Below are positions 43,641 to 56,496 of a stretch of 64,000 bases of DNA, in pieces (the first letter of the stretch is position 1; each line of letters begins with the position of its first letter). The stretch covers positions 496,001 through 560,000 of the forward strand of contig CAJNAR010000002.1 in the NCBI GenBank assembly GCA_905220665.1. Direction: 5' to 3'. A program made the position numbers and the translations under genes. This stretch comes from Albugo candida (Eukaryota > Oomycota > Peronosporomycetes > Albuginales > Albuginaceae). Below the pieces are notes generated by a model. That model saw only the letters and a list, made by a program, of their open reading frames with translations. It was not told where the DNA came from and searched no databases.

Positions 43641-45339
43641 TCGAATTTGACACAAGTCTTCCCGCATTCTTCTTATTATTTGGAGTAAGGAACCACGTTT
43701 CATCATATACAAATCGATTAGAAGCAGCACCGACAGGCAAGTTCAAAATTTGAAGCCTTTTATCTCCCTTTTGTATTGCTAGCCCAGTATATTGGTATCC
43801 TCTTTGAGCCGAAACCCGTCCTGAGACCACTATTCGACTCCCGAATTCATCAGCAAGGGGCCTGTATTTAAGAATGCACTGCTTTCCCTAAGTAAGGGAA
43901 ATGAAGCAAAACCACATATCGAGACTAAATTGCGCACTAGCACCTTTTAGAAATCCGATTTACGAAACGACCAACTGAAAACCAATGAAAAGTACTGTCT
44001 ACTTTAGAATATATATGATGCTGAGACTCATCGGAGCACAACGACGTCGACCAGAAGTTGGTGCATATAGACGTTTTAGCAAGAAAGCCGGTGTTTTATG
44101 GCACAGCGGCAAATCCAATTTAATAATGCGACGATCAGCAAATAGGTTGATCTGTGACGCATTGAATGTCTTAGTGCTATTTAAGGCTTTTTCCAATAGC
44201 CGAATGTGAGTTGACGTTGAAAGATGCGGTACCTATCGAATAAAGGTGAAAAATTTACGCATGTAGTTTTTATTGGGATTTGATACTATGAATGATTTTG
44301 TAGCGCTCGACGTAATCTGATGCAATACAAAAGAAGCTAAAGACAGGTGTTGACTTGAGATGAAATTAGCAAGTGGGAATTGATTTCGGCAGTATATCTC
44401 TCATTCAGAATCACGTATTAGGAAGCCTTCGTTTTTATGCTGCGCTATGAAAGGAAACCAAGATTTTTCTCAAGAATCTAATTCTGATCATTAAAAAGAA
44501 ACCCGAGATCTATATACCATTAGTCATAAATAAGGAATACCCAAACGATTCTACCAAGGGACACATCCAAGATGAATGTGAGACATCCACTGCGGTGCTA
44601 TATAATCACTGGTCATTACCACACCAAACGTGCCAAGGCGCTTTCAACATGGCTCTATATCAAATTTTTCTCTATTAAACACATTTCGGATACAGAAGAT
44701 CAACTCGGACTTGGCTCAGATTACGTGGCTCATTACGTATCGGCTTCAGTTCAAATTGATTTCCTGCCCATAGCTCGATGCATAACACGATTCACAAACA
44801 TCAGACGAAAGCATTTTATTGCAATATAGAATCAAAGCTGATCTGATTTTCTTCGCTATTGACACGACGGGGTTCCATTCCGTCCGCTTTTTGCGATGAT
44901 TAATCTATTCTCTTGTCCTATTTCGCTATAAGATTCCTCCACATGCTTATATAACTCATTCAAACTCCCCCTTGCTATCCATACTGTTCTTTATTCAGAT
45001 GCTATGTCTCCCGAAGCGTTCTCACCGTTCCTACACTTGTAAAATTCCCGAGGTTTTTATTGTCGGTGTTATTCCAGTGGTACCCTAGTACTTCCATCTT
45101 CTAGTGATCTAAACGCTGCCTAGAATGTTTGCATTCCTTGTCTGCTTAGAGGTAACCTTGCAAATTTTAAGATCCTGTTCTTTTTTTTGGTCACTCATTC
45201 TACCCAGAATTATCTCGAGATGATGAGCGATATACTGGTACAGTACTCACTATACTCCACGGAGTAGGTTGATTTCTGGTCATCTTTGTTTGGCTCCCAT
45301 GTGAGGCATACAGAAAACCCAATAAATTATTATATCAAG
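43641..45339. other. No gene recognised
   Basis: Frames of up to 85 codons on both strands (e.g. 43573-43830 minus, 44572-44829 plus) show no family resemblance. The right part may be the eroded 3' end of the Gypsy relic that follows. Confidence 0.4.
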
Positions 45340-46700
45340 AATCTTATTTTTTCATAAAGTATTTTCACGTTTTTTCGCATTTTCAAATCCTACTTGGAAG
45401 CATCGTCCATGAAGTATAAGTAGATATTCTTTTTCTCGAGCACTTATTACCGTATTCACACAATCTAAGTGTGTCATCCTATTTGGTGCTGGTCGTATAT
45501 CAAGAGCATATTGCATCGTGCTCGGAACACGGTTTTGATCACTTCTCGACGATGCGAGCCCTTTCAAATAACCGTTTATGTCTTTCTTCATGTTGCTCCA
45601 CCAAAATGTACACACAAGTATCTGATGTGTGACCACAATGTCCCGATGTTCCCCGAAGCATTGTCAATAACATACCCTGGAATGAACGGAAAACATGCTC
45701 ACACTTAAATGAATATATATTCGGGATGTCGCAATTTTCCTCCCTATGACATGTTCTCATCAAAACATGACAGTTTTTTTGGTGGAACTTGGTCCTGTCT
45801 TCTGCGATCTCTATTATTATCAGTCATTGGATAAAGAATTACCCTGTAATGGTCAGAGAGCCGTTCAATTTGTACAGCTGCAAAAATGAAAACACGGTAT
45901 CGAAGCAACGGATGATAAATTTAACCAGACTTTCCTCGCTCCAATGATTATCGTAGATGAAATGGATGTCGAATTTCATCAAATATCTAGCTCAGCGCTC
46001 TAATTTGAGAATGGGTCCTTGGTGCTCCGTGAATAACCGTAAATGAATTGTGATCCGTATACCGATTGATGATTTGCTGACTACGAAAGATACAATCAAC
46101 ACGTTTTCATGTCGCAAAAACAAGAAATGATTTCTCCCTAAAGATGCTACATTGTTTTTGTGATCAGGTAATTTATAATCAGAAGTTTGTGGGGTGAAGT
46201 TGTATGTTTGCATTTTGGTGAATTGTTTGTGTTGTCTTTGTCACAAAATGATTTTAGTGAGAAATGAAAATTTTCCGCTTTGTGATCGGTGCGACCACCA
46301 CCTGCAGTCGTAACATTTTCACATAAAGATTAGCAATGTATTTACTATTGTAGCATCCCAATCTATAAAACTTCGCACCAGGTTGCTTTGCAGATCAATT
46401 GCTACAACTCCCATTTTTTCGGGAAGCGACAAGATGAAATAATGCTAGATATCTCTAGGAATTGTTTGAAAGGACGTTCCCAGGGACAACATTTCTCCAC
46501 CAAAGCATTTCACGCTCCAGTAAAGAAGTATTCGATCTCAACTCCATTGTCGTGTTCTCCGTGAACATTCTGCTTATATGCACTGCGTGATAGTTTCAAG
46601 ACTGTAACGCTCTGGCAAGAAATCATGAAACCCCAGTGAAAGGTATTTTGGAAAATTGTGCATTTCGTCGAGCCGAATCCCAGTGAAATCATGTTGATGG
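45340..46700 (-). pseudogene. Decayed Gypsy-type pol fragment (RNase H to integrase)
   Basis: Down the minus strand, a region at 46213-45992 (NFTPQTSDYKLPDHKNN, FTEHQGPILKLER) resembles the RNase H segment of Gypsy elements. HCGHTSDTC and then NMKKDINGYLKGLASSRSDQN (about 45690-45530) resemble the zinc-binding start of integrase (HxxxH...WPxMxxDVxxYVxxC). APNRMTHLDCV (about 45480) resembles the entry to the integrase core. I see no LTRs. The sequence differs from Gypsy-1, -2 and -3. RT upstream of 46300 is too eroded to be sure. Confidence 0.55.
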
Positions 46701-47344
46701 ACTATGCTAACCAGCCACCCGTACCTCGATTTTTCCGAGGAAGGACGACCACGTGTCTCACAAGAGTAAATTCGTTGGTGTCGAATTGGTCAAATCCGAT
46801 CTTAATATCAACTCGTACATATTCAAGATAGTCCAAAATGAAAATCATCAAACAAGTTTTTTAGTTATGCATCGGCTCACCAATTCGTAAGAAAAGAACG
46901 AATCAGACATCAGGAAAATCTAATATGAATCTGATGCCTCTACAAGAAGGTTGATCGATCGATTATTACTGATATAATGCGGGTCATCTATAACCATCAA
47001 CTTTGTAAGGGGTTGTTCGGGCTGTATCACAGCCAGTAGATTTTTAGCTTGATCAAGATCTGGCTCGGTCACAGGGATCTAGAGATAAAAAGCTTGAATA
47101 TGATAGACTAAGATTTATGTTCGGTTTATTTTCTGCGAAGATATGGAAATTCTAAATCCGAGTGTTTCAAGGGATTTGGCTTGGGCAGCAAAATTTTGGC
47201 CAGGTCAAAAAAAAAGAAAATACGATAGCCAATCAGAGGGCTTCGATTGTAGCCAATCAAATGGCTCAAGGTCTATAACGTGTTTAAAAAGTCGACCCTC
47301 GTTGCTATTTCTTTCCACATACAATCAAAGATCATTTGTACACT
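46701..47344. other. No gene recognised
   Basis: Between two transposon relics; nothing supported. Confidence 0.45.
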
Positions 47345-49580
47345 TCATTCATCAGTTACACTAATCACGTTGATGTCCATCATGATAGAGTTGGGAACTC
47401 GACGGTGGAAGCGGTATTTTCTTCACGGCGTATGCAGCAGCCTTCTCCGTCAAATCTTTCCGATATACATCCATGTATCGAAACTATTTCTGTGCATGGC
47501 GTCGAATGGTTGTGAGGTGACGAATTCCAGAGCCTTAGGAACGATGCTCACCAGGCCCTTCCAGCTATAGTTGCAGTTTTTGCGAGCATAGAACTTGGCA
47601 GCACCCTAGAAGTTCTCAATGAAGTTTAACTCCCAGTAAAATTTGGATATAAATATTATCGTGCTTCCAGCAGCAACGATCAGTTCTTCCAACATGCCTT
47701 TCTGCTCCATGAAGTCCTGTTCGTGGTCAATCGTATTTCTTGCACAGCACATTGTTGACTCAAGGCACTTGTCCTCGCACTGGAGGCACATTCCATCTTT
47801 CCACAGGCCCCTCCCAGTTAAAACCACTTTCAATCGCTTTAAAGAAACTGAAAGAGATAGAAGAGATAAAACACATGATTCAATTGGATAGCGTTCATAT
47901 CAATAGCTCTATCACCTCGAAGAGTAACATGAGCATGAGTTTCAGGAAAGCACATTGGCTGGACTGTGCCATCTTCCATTCTCCCATTCTCCCATTACGA
48001 ATCTGTGGTTGTTTCAACCTGATCTTAAAGTCATTCTTTTCAATACAAGGGCATCAGTAGCAAATGTAGCATGACTTGTAGCATTGTCAAATGCAAAAAG
48101 GGCTTTGGATGTGGCGTACTCTGCCTCAAAGATTGAAATTGCACGATCCCTCACTTGTTTGAACAGATCTTCACCAGTGAACCACCCATCATAATTCTTG
48201 CCAGGGTGCGTAATAACACACGCTTCTTTTGAAATGCTGGGATGCTCAAGCAGGCTTCAAATTACACAGTGATAAGTGAACCCCAACAACAGACAAGAAT
48301 TTGCTGACATGAATCGATCTACACGATCCTTTTTCTAGAAGTGGTTGCTGTCCATCCTGGAGCCATAGATTCTTCTGACTATCGTGTGCTGCGAAGGTGC
48401 TTTCATCGTGTTTTACAAGAATGATCGGCGATCAAAGTGGCCAGGTTTCAATCTCCATATTCTTCCCCGAGACTATTGGCATCTGCACTTCAAGATCCGC
48501 CGTGCGCTTCAGGAAGATAGTACGGTATTCAAGAACGTCGAGGCGTTCATGACCATCGACGAGCATTCCTTTACCATTACCAAAATACTATAGTCCCAGT
48601 CTCTGTATCCATCGATTTGCGGTCTTAAAAGAAAACACTTTTGTTCTTCCCGCATTTGGAAGAATGTGATGATATACATGCTTGGTGAATTCAGCGGGGA
48701 AATTCTGCGCTTCTTCTCACGGAGATACAATCGGAATCTGGAAAGAACATCTTATCCATCAAAAGGCTGCGTGACCTGATTTGTTGGCCTTGATTGCTGT
48801 TACTAAGATGACGAGTGGCGAGATACATGGTTCCCCAAGTGAGAACCAATCGACAAAACTATGATCATTCCCGACTACCTGGAAAATGACCTTTGAGGCT
48901 TGAATCTTTTAAACAAATGAAGCATCATCAAAATTAAAACGATATGTTAATCCAAAAAATACACTCACTCAAAAAAGCAGCCTCTCATTACAGAATAGTC
49001 ATTTGAAAGGAGACGAAAAAAAGATGCGATAGCATCCAGTCGTGCCCGTTGAGCTTTGTTGGTTGTCGTTTTGTCCTGCTGGTCAAGTTTCGGCATTGCA
49101 GCCGCAAGGTATCCCTCGCCCTTGTCTTCAATTTCGTTATCATTCTCATTCTCGTCATCAGTTTGTCTGCTTTCGTTTTCATTGTCTGGTCCTGCTTGTG
49201 CATCTTAATATATAACTTGAAAATATGTCTCGGGTCGACGAGAAACAAGTGCAGCATTGCGTTTTTATGCACGTTTTCGTCGTAGAGTATGGCTCGAATT
49301 TCCAATGTACCGACTTGGACGGTTCTAAATAGAGTGTATTTTAAGTGCTGCAAAGTCTGCTTCAGTATCAATTGAACCCCCAGCCTCTTCGACCTCAAGC
49401 TCCGCATCCTCGTCCACCTCCATAACAGTAGGCCGAAAGTTTGGTTTTTTGAAATCGGGAGGTTGGGCAAGTTCTCTCTTAGAATTATCAGGCTCGCATA
49501 TCGCTCTGACAGCCTCACTTCGTACTTTTTTAAGATTTGACCAGTTTGAGCTGCTGTGAACATTTTTTGGGTGGTGCCAT
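47345..49580 (-). pseudogene. DDE-type transposase of a family common in fungi and oomycetes (broken)
   Basis: Down the minus strand: start MAPPKK at 49580, then a basic N-terminal region (49563-48988). GMLVDGHERLDVLEYRTIFL follows (about 48580). LVKHDESTFAAHD carries a first aspartate. KNYDGWFTGEDLFKQV leads to FAFDNATSHATFATDALV (about 48085), with the second aspartate. CLQCEDKCLES, CCARNT and ELNFIENF (about 47800-47610) carry the final glutamate. The end, KYRFHRRVPNSIMMD, is at 47410-47370. I recall this HDES...FDNxxxH...ELNFIE arrangement with a cysteine-rich insert from large families of predicted transposases; I cannot give a family name with certainty. A stop replaces the tryptophan expected after NFIENF, and several frameshifts occur. 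Terminal repeats were not found. Confidence 0.8.
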
Positions 49581-50218
49581 TGTGGTGGTAATGACAGGGT
49601 GCAATCAGAATTGGAAGGTGAGCGCGGAAAAGAAAATAAACAAAAAATATATTATAATTTATTCTTATATCAAGCTACACTAATCCTGAATGGCTGATAA
49701 ATAGGTTATTGTCACTTTTGAAGTATAGGCTGCATAAAATTGAAAATTCTTAATTTGGCCGCAAAAAATCAGGAGTTGATGGTGATAGGTCCCGCGGTCT
49801 AAGTCTCAATGTACGTTTTCCTCATCATCCTATTTGGACAATTCGTGGTCGAGAGATTGAAGAAAAGTAATTGATTTAGGAATTGATAAAACACATCACT
49901 GAAGTGAAAAATTTCAGTTCAAGTTCCAATGAACAAGGGAAAACTTCTCTAAGTCCATACACTGGATTTTGCAGCCCCCTATGAGGGCAATAAGTAACCT
50001 TTCGTTCGATAGAGAAGGGTCAATAAATTTGAAAAGAATCGATCGCTATTTAAGTATCCAGGGATTCAGGAAGAAAATAGATCAACCGTGACGAAGAATA
50101 CATGCCTTGATTTTATTCAGTCTCAAGCGCACATAGAACGAAGAGAGTCACAGAGAATATCAACGACTGCAAGCGGATGTTGACGATTACACTGAAGATA
50201 TTAGCTTACCACAATCAG
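49581..50218. other. No gene recognised
   Basis: AT-rich sequence between the DDE relic and Gypsy-3. It probably includes the 5' end of the DDE element. Confidence 0.45.
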
Positions 50219-50398
50219 TGTAGGGCACGATGGCATGCGAAAGATAATACATGTTTACGCAAGCGATGACGTCATCTAGAAATTAGGCAAAGAATCCAGT
50301 AAACAGTCAGCAGGCTTAGAGTAGCACATGGCTGGAATTAGTGACCTAATCGCACTTTAATTTCGTTTTTACCAGCTCCTGCACTAGCTCTAATAGCA
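50219..50398 (+). repeat. Gypsy-3 5' LTR
   Basis: Aligns with 55070-55246: shared blocks gcgaaaga, acgcaagcgatga, aatccagtaaa and aatttcgtttttac. Confidence 0.93.
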
Positions 50399-50399
50399 T

Positions 50400-50417
50400 T
50401 GGTTGGTCAGAAACTCT
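50400..50417 (+). other. Primer-binding site of Gypsy-3
   Basis: TGGTTGGTCAGAAACTCT follows the LTR end and starts with TGG, the complement of the CCA tRNA 3' end. The tRNA species was not identified. Confidence 0.55.
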
Positions 50418-51400
50418 AACTCTGACGCGACCCTGACCGTGACCCTCACCTTAACTTCGCCTAACTTCGACCTCAGCAGGACCTGCTTGACGCCGATCAA
50501 TCAAGTGTCTAACGTTGGTGCGCAAAAGCCATTAGCGTGCCTTCAAATCTCGGAGCGCATGCAAAGCTTGCTTGCGATAAAATGGGGCAATAACAAGAAA
50601 TGTTTCGCAAGTTTGCCGAGGCGACTACGCTTAAGGACCTACAACTTTACGCAGGCAACGCTCCTTGTCAAAGTGTACAGATGCAAGAGTCGTTTGCTTG
50701 GTTTGAGAAACAAGTGTAGCAGTATTTTGAAGTAGGCGCGTCGAGTGAAGGAGCGCGGCGATGACAGCCACAAATATTCCTACCATCGGAAGCTGCTCAA
50801 CGGCACAGCATCAAAGTGGTTCGTCTTCTCGCAGAACAGCGTTAATACTGTCGGTTAACTATTCTTTCATATTAAGCAAGAGTCTTTATCCACAGACCTA
50901 CAGATCCGGCTTCGTGGTAGACCTCGGAATCTCACTCAAGCGCAGTGTCGAGAGCTTAAAGAGTTTGTTAATCGCTTCCGATAGCTTTGATTCAAGTGCG
51001 TAACATGACTGACGTCGACTATACCTTCTACTTCACTCAAGGCCTGAAAATCCAGACACATGCCGAAGCTGAGTGTTGTCGTTGCTCGTCTCTTGGTAAG
51101 GCAATATATGTCGTATACGACTTCGAGCGTTCGCGTTTTGGCATAAGGGGTTCAAGTATCAGCAACAATTTCCTCGGTCAGAAAAGAGTACTCATCGACT
51201 CTTCGAGGATTCCCGACCCAAGCTAATAGATATTGACAACGTGCAAGTAGTGTCACGAGAAGAGTGCTTTCAACGCAAGTTGTGCTTCTATTGCAACAAA
51301 CCAGGACAACAACTCGCAGAGTGCCCGACAAGGCCAAAAATCCGAGCACTATATCGGGGCCGAGCGCGTGTGTGAGCATTATCGAGAGTGTTCAAGATAG
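50403..51400 (+). pseudogene. Gypsy-3 gag remains with altered zinc knuckle
   Basis: Frames at 50403-50735, 50761-51003 and 50987-51226 together span gag. The knuckle at about 51283-51324 reads CFYCNKPGQQLAEC, a CX2CX4HX4C motif with glutamine in place of histidine. Frames are shifted between parts. Confidence 0.75.
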
Positions 51401-54400
51401 AAGTGGAGAGGCTGACAAAGCTATCGTGTGTGATCAATTTACGGTAACTTCGGTACGAAGTTCATTTGGTCAACAAGCAGACTTATTCGCTGCGAAAGCA
51501 CGGTACAATTGTTGGTACGCAGCACCGCCCATGTAAAGTACGATTTTGGAGCATCGACAAATGTGATTCAGTCTTGCTAGCCTCTAGAGTTATCAATACG
51601 CAACGAGGACAGTCAACGCGCTTTGATGGGTCCCTTACCACGCCGGCTGAGCTAGCAAAGGTTGAGGCGAAATTGCACATAAGCAAAGACGTTTTTTTGA
51701 GCATGTATTTTACAGAAGCCCATCCGGATGCCGATCAGGATGTGATTGTTTGTAGTCCGTGGTTTTGATAAGACGTCCCGCAATTTGACAGGAGTTCAGA
51801 CCAATTTGTGCTCCCGACTCAGCCCAACACCAGTGAACAGGAAGTCCCAGCGTAGGTAGAGCAGAACCCAAACGACATCGTCTCCGGGTCATGCGGTCTG
51901 CCGCGCAGAATATATGTGCAGCGGAACATATGCGCCGAGCTTTTTTTGGTCAAGGTTTCTTCTATAAAAGTGGGTGACAATGTCCCGGACTGGCTTGGCG
52001 TCGCTATTAATGAGGAAGACGATATATTTCTAGCGAAGCTTCCATACGGTAAACCACCGAAGGTGCGGCGCGAGCCGACGTCGAAATGAATCCAGATGCG
52101 ATTCCGCGTTGAAGAGCACCTTTCCGTTTATATAAGGCCGAGCAAAAAGTGCTTGAAGCATTGGTTTCGAACAGCCGAAACAAAGGCTAGATTTGAGTGT
52201 CCAATTCGCCATATGCGTCAAGCATATTTTAATTCCAAAGACCACGTAACAGGACAAGCTCCCAACCAAGACAAATGGATTCGGTCTGGAAACAGCTTGC
52301 AGCTGTTTCGCTAGTCAGTCGATTCTCGTTACGTCGATAGATAAGCTCATTGATAGGATGGCAGGATGCGCAGTGCTCACGCTGATTGGCTTTGCACAAG
52401 GCTATCACCAGATGATCGTTAACTGTTTAAGTCGAGAATACACAGCATTTTGAACGCACAAGGACACGTTCTAGTGGTGGTTCGCAACCATGGGATTGGC
52501 GGTATGCCGGATGTGTGGTCGCGCTATATGCCGGTGCTGTTTGACAAGTTTGACTTCGTGGTTGGCTACCTTGATGACATCTGCATTTTTGCAACAAAAA
52601 AACGAGGAACGCACGACACATTTGTGTGCGGTATTTTGAGTGCTTGGACATGATAAGCTATATGCTAACCGAAGTAAATGCTCCTTCGTAAAGGAAAGCG
52701 TTGAGTTCCTAGGCAACACAGTTTTGAGGAATGGCTTAACCGTCGATAAAAGAGTAAGACATCCGCAATTGAAACGATGGCCTCGCCAGCCACGCGAAAA
52801 GAATTGTTGATCTTTTAGGTCTCGACGGGTACTACCGGAGCTGTAAATGCACCTTTGACAAGAGACGACTTCCCTGAAGGGAGATTGTACAGAAGAACGT
52901 CTCTTGGGATTGATCGAATGGTCAGGACGAAGCATTTTGACGATAAAAGTCGCGCTACAACACGCACTCGTTCTTCATCTGCCGAACCTTTCTAGAACGT
53001 TTATCGTCACAATGGGCGAGTCAGAATTATGCATGGATGGTGGTCTATCTCAGCTTATAGATGAAGAGAAAAATTCTGTGGAGTTTCTTTTCAAAATATT
53101 TGGCCTTCACGAAAGGGGTGGCTGGCACACGAGCAAGAAGAAGTTGCGATCAAGAAGAATCTCGCTAAATGCGCCAGTACGTCCATGGCAGATCGCTTGA
53201 TATCTATAACAAAAGCAATGCGAGTCGTTGGATGATTCATCACTCAAAATTACGCCGACATTTTCGCCCATGCTGACGTTTTCCCCCTGTTTTATTTTAC
53301 GCTACATCACGTCAAAGAGACTTCATCGTTGTCACCGACGCACTATCGTTCCGGGCGTCGCTAGTTGAACCACCAGAAAGCACCACATTCAAGTACATCA
53401 AGTCTATGACGTGGCCCGGTGTACGCTAGCCGAGACGTCAATACTCGACGTCATTATATATATATATATGGCGGTTCGATGCTTGCTCCCACGACCCGAG
53501 AAAGACGTTTTCCTCGATGTGTGGGACTTTTCGGGAGTGGAGATCCCACCAGGTTGGTGTATCTCAATTGCAGCAGCGACAAATTCACGATCAATTTCAG
53601 CACATCAATTTCAAAATATCAATAATCCATCTCACTTCTATAGCAAAGAAAGCGTTTATAAGCGGTTACACCAAGGACCATGAATTCACGGAAACGGTAA
53701 ACTAGAACCACATACACAAGTACGTGCTGCGGAATGGATTACTCTATTGCAATCAGTCAAGAGGTTGTGCTTTACGGCAGACCACCTACTTATCACCGCC
53801 ATTCTTCGTGAACATCACGAGAGAGCACTGAAGCACATCCTTGTATGCTTCCATGAAGCTCAAGTTGGTGCAATGGTACTACTGACCAAACGTGGAAAAA
53901 GACGTTCGAGACTACGTACAAAGCTGCGCTACATGCGCACGATGGAAGACGAGCACGCTAACGATAAATGAGATGCTCTTGCCATTCTCAGTGCGTGAAG
54001 AGCGCTAGGAAGTAGTTTCCATGGCATTTGTAACGGCCCTACCGGTTCCGAGAAGATTCGATGCTATCATGAAAGAGGTCGATAAACTGTCGCAATATAC
54101 TGCTACACACACGGACACCGATGCGCCAAAAGTGAAAAAACTAGTCTTTTGATGTCGTCGTACGTCATCATGGACTACCGGTGGTCATCATCAATGATCC
54201 AGAACCAAAGTGCACTTTAAACTTTCAGAATTCGCCAACGGCCATTATGGGCACCGCCCTGTCAATGGCGACAGCACATCGCGCACAGGATCACTGTTAG
54301 ACTGAGCGACAGAATTGAATTTGGAGAATGCGCTACGCTGCATGGTCTAGTGCCATGGCGACGACTGGTAAACTAATCTCCAGACTATCGAGTCTGCTCA

Positions 54401-54840
54401 TGAAGCTTTGGTGAGAAAGGCAACACAGCCACCACATTTTTATGATTTACACAGGTCATCAGGTCAGCAATGCTTTTTTTGTAAATTTCAATGGCGTCGG
54501 AAAGAACCTACCTGTAGCCGAGCACGCAAGACATTTTGCAGGCATAGCAAAGGAGTATGAAATCATCACAAAACAACCTGTTCCAGGCTCAAGAAAAACA
54601 AAAAGATTCCTACGAGAGGAAACGAAGCAACGAGTCCTTCAAGGCTGGAGACACAGTCATCTTTGCTGCAGACAGCTCAAGCTACGTCATCAGAAAATGG
54701 TACACGAATAGAAAAAGATGAAGCTGTTGGCGAAGGAGATCGGACCGTTTCAGATTACAGAGAGGATCAACAAAAATAATTCCAACCATGCGCAGCCACG
54801 AAACTTCAGCAAGTTGCATCCCACTTTCAACATCGAAGTT
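51401..54840 (+). pseudogene. Gypsy-3 pol: protease, reverse transcriptase, RNase H, integrase (broken)
   Basis: AKVEAKLHISKDVFLSMYF and a following acidic region (51660-51768) lie near the protease. LTLIGFAQGYHQMIV (52379) and VGYLDDICIFA (52561-52593) are the RT palm, with both catalytic aspartates. RNase H is eroded (52900-53350). The integrase N-terminus includes ADHLLITAILREHHERAL (53776) and its core starts near 54010 (FVTALPVPRRFDAIM, KLSQYTATHTDTDAP). The C-terminal part reaches KEIGPFQITERINKNN (54735). Stops are frequent. The family assignment is firm. Confidence 0.9.
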
Positions 54841-55040
54841 TGAAGCCTTTCGTCCAAACCCCGAGGGGACTCAGCAGTCGCCCGGTCCTAAAAGCAGTGC
54901 CTGTAATCCTCGAGGAGGAACCCGGTAGCGAGTTGTACATTGTAGAAGCGCTGGTCAAGAAACGTGTTTGTACCTGGAAAAGGGAAACGAATATGCGGCA
55001 TTTGTCGCATTGCGGGACCTGGTACACGATTTCATGAGAT
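54841..55040 (+). pseudogene. Possible chromodomain at the end of Gypsy-3 integrase
   Basis: ELYIVEALVKKR (from about 54927) resembles the first strand of retroelement chromodomains (xxYxVExLLxHR), and a shifted frame resumes with EYAAFVALRDLV. Chromoviruses use this domain to direct integration to marked chromatin. The second half is unclear. Confidence 0.45.
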
Positions 55041-55069
55041 TCAAATTCGCTAATTCCGCTCGGGAAGGA

Positions 55070-55246
55070 TGTAGGGTTCGACGAAATGCGAAAGACGATA
55101 CATTTATACGCAAGCGATGAAGTCATCGACGAATCAGGCAAATAATCCAGTAAATGAGTCGGTAGGCTTGAATTAGCACATAGTTGTGAACTAGAACCTC
55201 ATTGATATTGAACTTCAATTTCGTTTTTACCCGCTCAAACACTACA
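55070..55246 (+). repeat. Gypsy-3 3' LTR
   Basis: Starts TGTAGGGTTCGACG, ends CACTACA, and matches 50219-50398. Confidence 0.93.
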
Positions 55247-55538
55247 ATCAGAACCAAGTAGTTCTCATCGACAAGATGACCATCTGAAGGAATGGGTGAT
55301 GATATCTCTCATTAAAAGTCTTGAAGATAGAGCAAAATTTGTTCACAAGCAAGCGGAAGTGCGTCAAAGAGCGCAATACAGTAGTGTGCGAAGGTGAGGG
55401 CTTTTTGAAGATTAGAAAAGCTCCAATGTAGAAAGCATTTTTTACACTAGGAGCAGTTTGAATTTTACGAAAATCTTTAAAGTAAGTCAGTTTGATTATA
55501 ATACTATTATAGTATTTTTGCATCAATTTTTTTATGGG

Positions 55539-56496
55539 TGTGACTGTTGCCACAGACGTTTTGACTAATGCCACAGACAAAAAACATCTATGATTGGCTA
55601 ATACGTCTGATTGGCTAATTTGTGTAGACCAATATGATTCATTGATAGGATGCCTACATCACTGCATCTACCTAAGATACATAATAGAGTTTCTTATTTG
55701 AAGTTGTTAGTGCACTTCTTAGAGTCCGAGCGGTGCCCTGATACACCACAAGCTCTGCATAAACGTTTTTGGGGTTTTTCCTTGGGTTCCACATACTCAA
55801 ACCCAGATTAATTGCGTCGCGTCCATCCATTTTGTTGGCGCGGCCTTCCGTTGGAGCGCGCATTACTGGCTCTTGCAAACTTTTCGATTTTTTTCCGTAA
55901 GTGTCTGAAGTTCGTCGAGTGTCGTGGCCTACTGATGTTCTGGCAAGGCCCCAAAGCAGGTGGCCACTTAAGCGAGGACACGTCCGGTAGAGCGAAGAAT
56001 ATCGATGTGCGATTCAAGTTTGTCAAAGATCTGGAGAAAAAGAAGATGATGAAGGTGCAGTACTGAGAGTCCAAAAAAAATGCGTGCGGACATTCTGACC
56101 AAGACCCTCTCAGCGCCACGAATCAGCGAGCTCCGCGGACTTATGGTACTCACCGGGTAAGTATGCCCACACGGAAATGAGTGTTGTAGAAGCGCAACTA
56201 CTGAGGTGTGAATTTATGACTGTTGATGTGGTCAGGCGCGACTGTTGATTTAATGGACACGGAAGGTAACTAGGATAACAAAGAAAAATACATTCAGTTC
56301 CTAATTATTTAAATCTACATGTAAGCTCAACAGCAGGAGAGAAGAAAGGAAATGCGAAAACGTGTAAGGTATTATGTATCTATCTTACGTAGACGCAGTG
56401 ATATATCGATCAATTTTAATCGGTTTACACAAATTTGCCAATTACAGATGTTCTGTCTGTGGCAATAGTCAAGACGTCTGCGGCAAAATAGTCACA
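55539..56496. mobile_element. 958-bp inverted-repeat element carrying a Copia RNase H end (copy B)
   Basis: The left end reads TGTGACTGTTGCCACAGACG and the right end, on the minus strand, TGTGACTATTTTGCCGCAGA. The inverted repeats run about 140 bp with small indels. The plus strand holds the RNase H end (NIDVRFKFVKDLEKKK near 56001) and the minus strand holds the short frame from 55830 (MDGRDAINLGLSMWNPRK). It is the same layout as copy A, inverted as a whole. Copy B has an extra ~40 bp between the two parts. Confidence 0.75.

Larger units (their letters stand above)
50219..55246 (+). mobile_element. Gypsy-3, Ty3/Gypsy retrotransposon with target-site duplication
   Basis: The 5.0-kb element has LTRs at 50219-50398 and 55070-55246 (TGTAGGG to CA). 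The 5-bp sequence ATCAG is found directly outside both ends (50214-50218 and 55247-55251). A TGG-type primer site lies 2 bp inside the left LTR and a purine run (gggaagga) just before the right LTR. Gag, zinc knuckle, RT, integrase and a possible chromodomain follow in Gypsy order. It is a different lineage from Gypsy-1 and -2 and inactive. Confidence 0.95.

Noticed and set aside
53454..53472. (TA)n run inside Gypsy-3
   Set aside because: A simple-sequence run within decayed pol; no sign of function.
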